From VXNE01 sp963668365 (GTDB taxonomy: Bacteria > Pseudomonadota > Gammaproteobacteria > Pseudomonadales > Azotimanducaceae): a DNA stretch of 64,000 nucleotides. A model generated the notes under the pieces. That model worked only from the letters and a program-made list of their open reading frames with translations. It ran no database searches and was not told where the DNA came from. The stretch lies in assembly GCA_963668365.1 (NCBI GenBank), contig OY764266.1:3906001-3970000 (forward strand), given 5' to 3'. Below are positions 8,498 to 15,918 of this stretch, in pieces. The first letter of the stretch is position 1, and each line of letters opens with the position of its first letter. The position numbers and the translations under genes were made by a program.

Positions 8498-10436
8498 GAG
8501 GGACTTGCGCTGTGGGGTTTTCCGGCGAGCGTTCGTGTCGCGGCGACCGCATGCGACGGCGGGCGATCGGTCGCCGGGGTGCCGGATGCACGCGGCGGGC
8601 GGCCAGCGGGACGGGTTTCAGCCTTCCAAATGAGAATGGCTCGCATTTGCGGGGGCCGCGCGCGCGGGCGATCCTCGACGGGCGCGTCGATCCGGTTCGG
8701 AGGGTGCGGCGGCGCTACGCCGCCAGCGGCAGCCCCGGATCCACCAGCGAGCGCATCCGCTCCGGCCGGCCCGCCGCGACCGAGCCGAGCGCCAGCGCCA
8801 TCATCACCGCCAGCGCCAGACCCAGCCGCGCCTTCATCTTCGCCCGCCCGCGCACGAAGTGGCGCTCGAACCCGAAGCTGTTGTCCAGCCGCGCGTTGAT
8901 CCGCTCCAGCGCGCCGCGGCGGTTGTAGCCCCGCCTCCACGACGGGCTGCCCCACGGCGTCGGCGTGAACATCCGCCGGTCGGCGGTCGCCAGGTCGACG
9001 CGCACCACGCGCCCGTGGTCTCCCGCCCTCGAGCCGGCGTCGCGCAGGCACGCCTCGCGCCCCGCGCACTCCAGCCCGCACGCCGCCGCCGGGCAGCGGT
9101 ACTTCAGCGCGCCCCGGTCCGCCTCGAAGCCCTGGTACGCCATCGGCCGCTCCTCGCCCGTCGCCGGGCAGCGGCAGAACACCTCGCCCTTCTCGCTGTG
9201 CAGCACGTTGCCGTCCCCGCGGGCCGACAGCGGGCGCAGGATCGGCTTCGCCGGGTCGCGGTCCGGCATCTCCTTCTCCTCCCGCCACATCTCCCGCACG
9301 TCGATCAGCGGCCGCACCCCGCGGGCGTCCCACAGCTTCCCCTTCAGCGGCCCCGCGTCCAGGCCCCGGTCCGCGCAGAAGTCCTCGCAGTCCGCCGCCA
9401 GTTCCGGCTCCGCGCCGAACAGCTCGTCGACGCCGGCGTCCAGCACCTTCGCCTCCGAGCGCGAAGCCCGCTCCACCTCGAACCACACCGGCAGCTCGTG
9501 CTCCACGTCCGCGATCAGGTGCAGGCCGTAGCCGAACCAGCTCTTCACCCTCGTCCACGCCTTGCCGCTGCGACCGTCCACGCCGCGGGTCTCGTGGCGC
9601 CCCCAGTCCGCGTCCGGATCCGACGTCTTCCCCGTGCGCGCGCTCGTCCGCCCCGTCGACTTGCTCGGCACCGCCTTGCCGTCGTAGCCCAGGTGCCGCC
9701 CGCAGCCCGGCAGCTCCGCCATCAGACGGCGGCGCAGCGCGTCCACCATGCCCGACACCGCGCCGCTCCTCTCCTCCAGCTCCGCCACGCTCGACAGGAA
9801 CCGCGAGAACGCCCACGCCGTCGGCACCCCGTCCCGCCGCGGGCTCGCCTCGCAGACGCCCTCCGCCGCGCCGTCCGCGCGACGCGCCAGCGTCCGCTTC
9901 GGCGCCGACTGCCGGCCCAGCGGGTCGAAGCCGCACAGCGAAAGCAGCGCCGGGTTGCGCCCCAGCTCGCGCAGCAGCGACGCCGACGACTCGTGCCCGA
10001 ACACCATCCCCGCCACCAGCGCACGCCACATCGCCGACACCGGGTACTCGTCGCGCCCCCGCCCGCGGCGCGCCTCCAGCGCCGCCACCAGATCCCCGTC
10101 CGGCAGGTTGTCCAGCACGAACCCCAGCCGCTTCAGCTCCGGCAGCCGCTCGACATCGTCCCAGGAAAAAAGCACACTCTGCCGGGTCGCCATGGTCGTC
10201 TCCCTCCGTGGAGCGGCGGTCGTTACTTCGAAAGAACATCCTGCCCCATGGCGACCCCTTTTCCCAGGTCCGACGCGCACCCGAGACGGCACCGCACGCG
10301 CTTGGGGTGAAAATCGGCCGACAACCGCCGACCGGCCCGGAAAACGCCCGAAAACCCCGCATTCCGGGGGTGAAGAAAAAACGCGGCCCTCGCAATCCCT
10401 TATGGGTGGCCGCTCTCAGAACAGCGCAAGTCCCTC
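8498..10436 (-). mobile_element. Innermost complete IS (IS1182/IS4-like copy B)
   Basis: This is a 1939-bp element with perfect 16-bp terminal repeats (8498-8513 and 10421-10436) and a 5-bp target duplication TTGTC (8493-8497 and 10437-10441). It inserted 10 bp inside the left end of element D, within D's terminal repeat. The transposase is intact, and sequence differences from copy C are few, so transposition was recent. The transposase-proximal 5' leader (10194-10436) is non-coding. Confidence 0.93.
8715..10193 (-). CDS. Transposase of IS copy B (IS4/IS1182-like DDE)
   Basis: This intact 492-residue transposase starts at the ATG at 10193, with GGAGG nine bases upstream; the frame is open further upstream but without support. 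An InsH-type N-terminal domain (residues about 10-100) precedes the DDE domain. The likely catalytic residues are D171 (GYDGK), D275 (FCADRG) and E430. E430 sits in the Y-x2-R-x3-E arrangement (YNRRGALE) typical of the IS4 clan. A Cys-rich stretch (CRCPATG, YRCPAAACGLECAG; residues 340-380) is inserted before the final motif. It is the likely source of the second copy nearby. Confidence 0.9.
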   Translation of the reverse strand: MATRQSVLFSWDDVERLPELKRLGFVLDNLPDGDLVAALEARRGRGRDEYPVSAMWRALVAGMVFGHESSASLLRELGRNPALLSLCGFDPLGRQSAPKRTLARRADGAAEGVCEASPRRDGVPTAWAFSRFLSSVAELEERSGAVSGMVDALRRRLMAELPGCGRHLGYDGKAVPSKSTGRTSARTGKTSDPDADWGRHETRGVDGRSGKAWTRVKSWFGYGLHLIADVEHELPVWFEVERASRSEAKVLDAGVDELFGAEPELAADCEDFCADRGLDAGPLKGKLWDARGVRPLIDVREMWREEKEMPDRDPAKPILRPLSARGDGNVLHSEKGEVFCRCPATGEERPMAYQGFEADRGALKYRCPAAACGLECAGREACLRDAGSRAGDHGRVVRVDLATADRRMFTPTPWGSPSWRRGYNRRGALERINARLDNSFGFERHFVRGRAKMKARLGLALAVMMALALGSVAAGRPERMRSLVDPGLPLAA

Positions 10437-10521
10437 TTGTCCAACGTGAGATGAGCCTGAAGGGGAAGCGTAAGTCCAACGAGGCATGAGCCTGTGGAGC
10501 GGCGTCGGGGATCATCGGAGG

Positions 10522-11781
10522 ATGATCGTGACGCTACAGACGCAACGGGTTCAGACCCTGGAACAGGTTCGCGCCTTCGTGGAGGGCAGCGAGGCGGTGG
10601 ACTTTGCCGGCGGCGACCGCGCGGGGGTCTGCGCGCTGGTCCGCCGCACGCTGGTGAGATTGAGGTACCACCGCCTGGGCAAGGCGGACAAGGGGCTGGT
10701 GAGGCGGTATCTGGCGAAGGTGACCGGGCTGTCGCGGGCGCAACTGACGCGCCTGATCGGGCAGCATCGCCGGACCGGGCGGATCGAGGACCGGCGCGGC
10801 GGGTCGCCGAGGCGGCCGTTCGAGCGCCGCTACGCGCCCGCCGACATCCGCCTGCTGGCGCGAGTCGACGCGGAGCTGGGCCAGATGTCGGGGGCGGCCA
10901 CGCGCGCGGTGCTGCGCCGGCAATGGCGGGTGTTCGGCGACGCGCGCTTCGAACGCCTGGCGGGGCTGTCCAACGGCCACCTGTACAACCTGCGCCGCTC
11001 GCGCACCTACCGCAACGTGCGCCGGGTGTGGGACCGCACGCGCGCGGTCGCCGTGCCGATCGGCGTCCGGCGCCGGCCCGAGCCGCGGGGCCGGCCGGGA
11101 TTTGTGCGGGTGGACACGGTCCATCAGGGCGACCTGGACGGGGTCAAGGGGGTGTACCACATCAACGTCGTCGACGAGGTCACCCAGTGGCAGCACGTGG
11201 GCACGGTGGCGGCGATCTCGGAAGCCTTCCTGATTCCGGTGCTCGAGGCGCTGATCGAGGCGTTTCCCTTCGACGTCAAGGGATTCCACGCCGACAACGG
11301 CTCCGAGTACGTCAACCGCCAGGTCGCGAACCTGTTGAACAAGCTGCACGTCGGCCAGTTCACGAAGTCCCGCGCGCGGCGCAGCAACGACAACGCCCTG
11401 GTCGAGAGCAAGAACGCCTCGGTGGTCCGCAAGTGGCTCGGCCACGCCCACATCCCGGCGCACTTCGCCGAACCCGTCAACGCCTTCAACCGGGACTGGC
11501 TGTCGCCGTTCCTGAACTATCACCGGCCCTGCCTTTTCCCCGCCGAGGAGATCGACGACAAGGGCCGCGTGCGCAAGCGCTACCGCGACGCCGACGTGAT
11601 GACCCCCTGCGAGAAGCTCAAGTCGCTTGAGAACGCCGGGCGCCACCTCGCCCCGGGCGTCACTTTCGAGGCGCTCGACCGGACCGCGCACGCGCAAAGC
11701 GACCTGGCGGCCGCGGCGGCGCTGAACCGGGCGCGCCGGGATCTCTTCCTGCTGATCGGCCGGGAGAACACCGCCGCCTGA
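10522..11781 (+). CDS. rve-type DDE transposase of element D
   Basis: This integrase-core transposase (IS3/IS481/IS30 clan, exact family not assigned) has 419 residues from the ATG at 10522, or 431 from the ATG at 10486; neither has an ideal ribosome site. The N-terminal half holds helix-turn-helix-like segments (GLSRAQLTRLIGQHRRTGRI). In numbering from 10486 the catalytic triad is D210 (VRVDTVHQGD), D270 (FHADNGSEY) and E307 (ALVESKNA). The 36 residues between the last two are the expected spacing. No frameshift is visible, so the element may still be able to move, except that its left terminal repeat is interrupted by copy B. Confidence 0.88.
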   Translation: MIVTLQTQRVQTLEQVRAFVEGSEAVDFAGGDRAGVCALVRRTLVRLRYHRLGKADKGLVRRYLAKVTGLSRAQLTRLIGQHRRTGRIEDRRGGSPRRPFERRYAPADIRLLARVDAELGQMSGAATRAVLRRQWRVFGDARFERLAGLSNGHLYNLRRSRTYRNVRRVWDRTRAVAVPIGVRRRPEPRGRPGFVRVDTVHQGDLDGVKGVYHINVVDEVTQWQHVGTVAAISEAFLIPVLEALIEAFPFDVKGFHADNGSEYVNRQVANLLNKLHVGQFTKSRARRSNDNALVESKNASVVRKWLGHAHIPAHFAEPVNAFNRDWLSPFLNYHRPCLFPAEEIDDKGRVRKRYRDADVMTPCEKLKSLENAGRHLAPGVTFEALDRTAHAQSDLAAAAALNRARRDLFLLIGRENTAA

Positions 11782-12078
11782 GTCCCGTGGAGTTGTGGAC
11801 GAGTCCTGCGGACCGGCGCGCGCCCTTCGGGCCGCGTGGACAGCCCGTGGACAACGCTGGCGCGTTGCCCACCGCCTGACCACACTCGCGCGCCTCTCGC
11901 CCACAACTCCACAGGACCGACAACAAGTTTATTCATCAAAAAACCGCAACGGGCGGGCGCTTGCGCGCCGCGCGCCCGTGGGTCAAGATCACCTTTCTTT
12001 CAACACCGATTCCGACTCCGCCCACGACTCAGTCAACCTCTCCGTTCAGGCTCATTTCGGTATTGGATTAGACTGCGG

Positions 12079-13509
12079 CTGCCGGAGCTGAAGCGGCTGG
12101 GGTTCGTGCTGGACAACCTGCCGGACGGGGATCTGGTGGCGGCGCTGGAGGCGCGCCGCGGGCGGGGGCGCGACGAGTACCCGGTGTCGGCGATGTGGCG
12201 TGCGCTGGTGGCGGGGATGGTGTTCGGGCACGAGTCGTCGGCGTCGCTGCTGCGCGAGCTGGGGCGCAACCCGGCGCTGCTTTCGCTGTGCGGCTTCGAC
12301 CCGCTGGGCCGGCAGTCGGCGCCGAAGCGGACGCTGGCGCGTCGCGCGGACGGCGCGGCGGAGGGCGTCTGCGAGGCGAGCCCGCGGCGGGACGGGGTGC
12401 CGACGGCGTGGGCGTTCTCGCGGTTCCTGTCGAGCGTGGCGGAGCTGGAGGAGAGGAGCGGCGCGGTGTCGGGCATGGTGGACGCGCTGCGCCGCCGTCT
12501 GATGGCGGAGCTGCCGGGCTGCGGGCGGCACCTGGGCTACGACGGCAAGGCGGTGCCGAGCAAGTCGACGGGGCGGACGAGCGCGCGCACGGGGAAGACG
12601 TCGGATCCGGACGCGGACTGGGGGCGCCACGAGACCCGCGGCGTGGACGGTCGCAGCGGCAAGGCGTGGACGAGGGTGAAGAGCTGGTTCGGCTACGGCC
12701 TGCACCTGATCGCGGACGTGGAGCACGAGCTGCCGGTGTGGTTCGAGGTGGAGCGGGCTTCGCGCTCGGAGGCGAAGGTGCTGGACGCCGGCGTCGACGA
12801 GCTGTTCGGCGCGGAGCCGGAACTGGCGGCGGACTGCGAGGACTTCTGCGCGGACCGGGGCCTGGACGCGGGGCCGCTGAAGGGGAAGCTGTGGGACGCC
12901 CACGGGGTGCGGCCGCTGATCGACGTGCGGGAGATGTGGCGGGAGGAGAAGGAGATGCCGGACCGCGACCCGGCGAAGCCGATCCTGCGCCCGCTGTCGG
13001 CCCGCGGGGACGGCAACGTGCTGCACAGCGAGAAGGGCGAGGTGTTCTGCCGCTGCCCGGCGACGGGCGAGGAGCGGCCGATGGCGTTCCAGGGCTTCGA
13101 GGCGGACCGGGGCGCGCTGAAGTACCGCTGCCCGGCGGCGGCGTGCGGGCTGGAGTGCGCGGGGCGCGAGGCGTGCCTGCGCGACGCCGGCTCGAGGGCG
13201 GGAGACCACGGGCGGGTGGTGCGCGTCGACCTGGCGACCGCCGACCGGCGGATGTTCACGCCGACGCCGTGGGGCAGCCCGTCGTGGAGGCGGGGCTACA
13301 ACCGCCGCGGCGCGCTGGAGCGGATCAACGCGCGGCTGGACAACAGCTTCGGGTTCGAGCGCCACTTCGTGCGCGGGCGGGCGAAGATGAAGGCGCGGCT
13401 GGGTCTGGCGCTGGCGGTGATGATGGCGCTGGCGCTCGGCTCGGTGGCGGCGGGCCGGCCGGAGCGGATGCGCTCGCTGGTGGATCCGGGGCTGCCGCTG
13501 GCGGCGTAG
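12079..13509 (+). pseudogene. 3' part (codons 17-492) of split transposase, copy C
   Basis: The frame continues from codon 17 (LPELKRLGFV) to the stop and retains D171, D275 and E430. It differs from copy B at few positions; those I see in the protein are His for Arg291 and Phe for Tyr353. Element D separates it from its start codon. The same frame is open leftward to 11836 inside element D, so a chimeric 557-codon ORF exists, but it lacks any sign of being a designed gene. Confidence 0.88.
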
Positions 13510-13749
13510 CGCCGCCGCACCCTCCGAACCGGATCGACGCGCCCGTCGAGGATCGCCCGCGCGCGCGGCCCCCGCAAATGCGAGCCATTCTCATTTGGAA
13601 GGCTGAAACCCGTCCCGCTGGCCGCCCGCGGCCGCCCGCCGCGTGCATCCGGCACCCCGGCGACCGATCGCCCGCCGTCGCATGCGGTCGCCGCGACACG
13701 AACGCTCGCCGGAAAACCCCACAGCGCAAGTCCCTCCAAGTGCACGGGA

Positions 13750-13784
13750 GTGGAAAGTGACGGGATACTGTATATAATCACAGA
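13750..13784 (+). promoter_or_regulatory. lexA promoter with LexA/SOS box
   Basis: TACTGTATATAATCACAGA (13766-13784) contains CTG-N10-CAG at 13768-13783, the Escherichia-type LexA operator. It also contains a perfect -10 hexamer TATAAT at 13773-13778. A weak -35 (GTGGAA, 13750-13755) lies 17 bp upstream. This implies autoregulation of lexA. The outer IS and its CAAGT duplication end only 8 bp before the -35, so everything upstream of the core promoter is IS sequence. Confidence 0.88.
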
Positions 13785-13865
13785 GACGGCCCGGCGCGGG
13801 ATCCTGAGAGCGCCGAAGGCCGTCGACGACAACGCAAAAACGATTGACGCAAACAGGAGCGCCCC

Positions 13866-14462
13866 ATGCAAAGTCTTACGCGTCGCCAGGCCGAGGTTCT
13901 CGACGTGATCAAGTCACACATTGCCGAGTCAGGATACCCGCCCACCCGCGCCGACATAGCTGCGGAATTGGGATTCAGATCCGCAAACGCCGCGGAAGAG
14001 CACCTGAAGGCGCTCGCGCGCAAGGGCGCCATCGAGGTGATCCCCGGTACGTCCCGGGGTATTCGTCTGCCCGGCGGCAACGGACTGCCGATCATCGGCC
14101 GGGTCGCTGCCGGCAGCCCCCTGCTTGCGGTGGAACATATCGAGGATACCTGCGATGTCCCGCCGTCGTTCTTCCGTCCGCCGGCGGACTTCCTTCTGCG
14201 GGTTCGGGGCGACAGCATGGTCGGCGCCGGCATCCTGGACGGCGACCTGCTCGCCGTGCACAAGACCTTCGAAGCGCGCAGTGGACAGATCGTGGTTGCC
14301 CGCATCGAGGATGAGGTCACCGTGAAACGACTGCAACGCACCCGTCGCGACCAGGTGCTGCTTCTACCGGAAAACGACGACTACGATCCGATCGAAGTCG
14401 ACCTCAGGCGACAGGAACTCGTCATCGAGGGCCTGAGCGTCGGCGTCATACGACGGCACTGA
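13866..14462 (+). CDS. lexA: LexA repressor
   Basis: This is the 198-residue SOS transcriptional repressor and self-cleaving serine protease. A winged helix-turn-helix N-terminus (LTRRQAEVLDVIK, GYPPTRADIAAELGF) binds the CTG-N10-CAG operator. The cleavage site is Ala82-Gly83 (GRVAAGSP). The catalytic dyad is Ser117 (RGDSMVGAGI) and Lys154 (EVTVKRLQ). The start is supported by AGGAG six bases upstream. No sulA-like gene follows; instead a methyltransferase/HNH cassette follows, and a degenerate copy of the last about 95 bp of lexA is found beyond that cassette at 15783-15879. Confidence 0.97.
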   Translation: MQSLTRRQAEVLDVIKSHIAESGYPPTRADIAAELGFRSANAAEEHLKALARKGAIEVIPGTSRGIRLPGGNGLPIIGRVAAGSPLLAVEHIEDTCDVPPSFFRPPADFLLRVRGDSMVGAGILDGDLLAVHKTFEARSGQIVVARIEDEVTVKRLQRTRRDQVLLLPENDDYDPIEVDLRRQELVIEGLSVGVIRRH

Positions 14463-14511
14463 ACGCCAGGACCAACTTGATTGTCGTCGAAAAACGGAGG
14501 GTAGATCGCTG

Positions 14512-15168
14512 ATGGTCGCCCGTCCTCGCCTTTTGGACTTGTTCTGCTGCGCGGGGGGTGCCGCGGTCGGCTACCACAGAGTCGGGTTCGACGTGGTGGG
14601 CGTGGATGTTGATGAGCAACCGAACTATCCCTTCGCATTTTGCCGCAAGGATGCGCTGACACTTGATGACCGATTCCTCAAAAGCTTCGACGCCATCCAC
14701 GCGTCTCCTCCCTGCCAGGCTTATTCGGATTTGGCCGCTCGCAATGGCAACGCTCATGCCTGGCCAAGATTGATTGAACCCGTACGCGAACTGCTGCGGT
14801 CGACCGGCAAGCCCTACGTGATCGAGAACGTGGAGGGCGCACCGCTAATCGACCACATCGTGCTGTGCGGGACGATGTTTGACGGGTTAAGGGTCCTGAG
14901 GCACCGGTTATTCGAGACCAATTTCTTCATTCTGGCACCGCCGCACGGAAAACACCCCAAGGTCCACACCCACGACAAGCGAAAATCGCACTACGGCAAG
15001 ACCTGCGAGTGGCGTGATTACGTCCAGGTGACGGGGGGAGGGAACTGCACCGTCGCCGCCGCAAAAGACGCGATGGGGATCGACTGGATGACCAAGAGGG
15101 AACTGAATGAGGCGATTCCGCCAGCGTATGCTGAATTTGTCGGAAGCGTCATGATCCAACATGCCTAG
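14512..15168 (+). CDS. Phage-type C5-cytosine DNA methyltransferase
   Basis: This short (218-residue) SAM-dependent cytosine-C5 methyltransferase carries motif I (LLDLFCCAGGAAVGYHRVGF), the catalytic motif IV Cys in SPPCQAYSDL, and motif VI in YVIENVEG. The conserved arginine region (LRHRLFETNF) and a C-terminal AMGIDWMTKRELNEAIPP block are shared with small methylases known from actinophages and prophages. It lacks the long target-recognition domain of classic enzymes. GGAGG lies 11 bases before the ATG. A counted line (14641-14700) is 55% G+C, below the surrounding genes. It overlaps the following HNH gene by 8 bp, suggesting a coupled modification-restriction pair; target sequence unknown. 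Confidence 0.9.
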   Translation: MVARPRLLDLFCCAGGAAVGYHRVGFDVVGVDVDEQPNYPFAFCRKDALTLDDRFLKSFDAIHASPPCQAYSDLAARNGNAHAWPRLIEPVRELLRSTGKPYVIENVEGAPLIDHIVLCGTMFDGLRVLRHRLFETNFFILAPPHGKHPKVHTHDKRKSHYGKTCEWRDYVQVTGGGNCTVAAAKDAMGIDWMTKRELNEAIPPAYAEFVGSVMIQHA

Positions 15169-15730
15169 ACGCCCCGGTTCCAAAGCCCGGATCGCCGAAT
15201 TTCTTCGCGGCAGCGTTGGCCGCGTCGTGACTTCCAAGGACCTGCAGGAGGCCGCAGGTCCTGAAGTGACAGAGTGGGCAAGGCGACTACGCGAACTGCG
15301 CGACGAGGGTTGGGAGATCAGTTCTCATCATGATCGGACCGACCTGTCACCCGGAGAGTATGTCTGCGAAAAGGTCGGCAACCCGGGCTACGTATTTGTG
15401 AACCTTGTTTCGGGACGATTGAGGGCACAGGTACTGGAACGCAATGGATATACGTGCCAGATGTGCGGTGCGGGAGCAGGCGATGACGACCCCCGGAACC
15501 CGGGCCGGACGGTCAGACTCCATGTGGGGCATATCGTCGACAGGAGTCACGGAGGGCGCGACGAGCTATCGAATCTGCGGGCCTTGTGCTCTGCGTGCAA
15601 TCAGGGCGCGAGGAACATCGTGACTGAACCGCCGAGTTGGACCTGGCTGCTCGCGCAGATTCGCCGCGCAAGTGTCGCCGACCAGAAAAAAGCACTGCAA
15701 TGGCTCAAGCGAAAATTTGACGACATTTGA
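15161..15730 (+). CDS. HNH endonuclease, probable restriction partner of the adjacent methyltransferase
   Basis: This 189-residue protein has an N-terminal winged-helix-like segment (residues 1-65: GRVVTSKDLQEAAG, ARRLRELRDEGWEI). The C-terminal HNH nuclease (residues 88-150) shows CQMCG, LHVGHIVDRSHGGRDELSNL and CSACNQG. These are two CxxC zinc pairs plus the His and Asn of the beta-beta-alpha-metal fold. The start overlaps the methyltransferase gene. The layout suggests a minimal type II restriction-modification unit, but a repair or nicking function is possible. Cleavage specificity cannot be read from sequence. Confidence 0.85.
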   Translation: MPRRPGSKARIAEFLRGSVGRVVTSKDLQEAAGPEVTEWARRLRELRDEGWEISSHHDRTDLSPGEYVCEKVGNPGYVFVNLVSGRLRAQVLERNGYTCQMCGAGAGDDDPRNPGRTVRLHVGHIVDRSHGGRDELSNLRALCSACNQGARNIVTEPPSWTWLLAQIRRASVADQKKALQWLKRKFDDI

Positions 15731-15782
15731 GCACCGGCGCGGTCGCCGGACGCTTCCGGCAAATCCAATTCGCGCCATGTCC

Positions 15783-15879
15783 TTGGCGACAACCATGACT
15801 TCTATCCGAATCGAGGTCGACGTGCGGCAACAGGAACTCGTCATCGAGGGCCCGAGCGTTGGCGCGATACGACGACGCG
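15783..15879 (+). pseudogene. Degenerate duplicate of the lexA 3' end
   Basis: From ATC at about 15809 the codons read IEVDVRQQELVIEGPSVGAI, matching the end of LexA (IEVDLRRQELVIEGLSVGVI). Over the last 23 codons 58 of 69 bases match. Upstream homology continues to about 15783 (LGDNHDFYP against LLPENDDYDP), but one extra base shifts the frame, and the stop codon is lost. It lies in the expected place between lexA and the convergent topA if the restriction cassette were absent, so it is probably the original lexA tail. Confidence 0.85.
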
Positions 15880-15918
15880 TTGTTCGCGTTGGTTTCGCCG
15901 GAACCCCCTGCGGCACGG

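Larger units (their letters stand above)
8488..12075 (+). mobile_element. Middle IS (rve-type, element D), interrupted by copy B
   Basis: The ends are imperfect inverted repeats of about 33 bp, both starting CAG and sharing ATGAGCCTGAA. The left end is 8488-8497 plus 10442 onward; the right end is 12043-12075. The element is flanked by a 3-bp duplication CGG (8485-8487 and 12076-12078) of the sequence that is continuous in copy B. Without the inner IS and its duplication it is 1644 bp. It encodes one DDE transposase. The 294 bp after that gene (11782-12075) hold a 12-bp inverted repeat (GTGGAGTTGTGG with CCACAACTCCAC) but no credible gene. Confidence 0.9.
8197..13736 (+). mobile_element. Outer IS (IS1182/IS4-like copy C), split by a second IS
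   Basis: Terminal inverted repeats GAGGGACTTGCGCTGT (8197-8212) and its complement (13721-13736) are perfect over 16 bp. The element is bounded by a 5-bp direct duplication CAAGT (8192-8196 and 13737-13741). Removing the inserted IS (8488-12075) and one CGG duplication leaves 1949 bp with an intact 492-codon transposase frame. Copy B (8498-10436) is 1939 bp; the 10-bp difference is a tandem duplication (GCGGCCGCCC) near 13627 in this copy. The 3' non-coding part (13510-13736) carries no gene. Confidence 0.92.

Noticed and set aside
8859..10310. 483-codon Arg/Pro/His ORF antisense to the copy B transposase
   Set aside because: Shadow frame repeated in copy C (12052-13365), with no start signal or recognisable motif.
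8323..10515. 730-codon open frame on the minus strand across IS copy B
   Set aside because: It is a Gly/Arg/Ala-rich shadow of the transposase in another frame. The real gene has a ribosome site, DDE residues and homology to the second copy.
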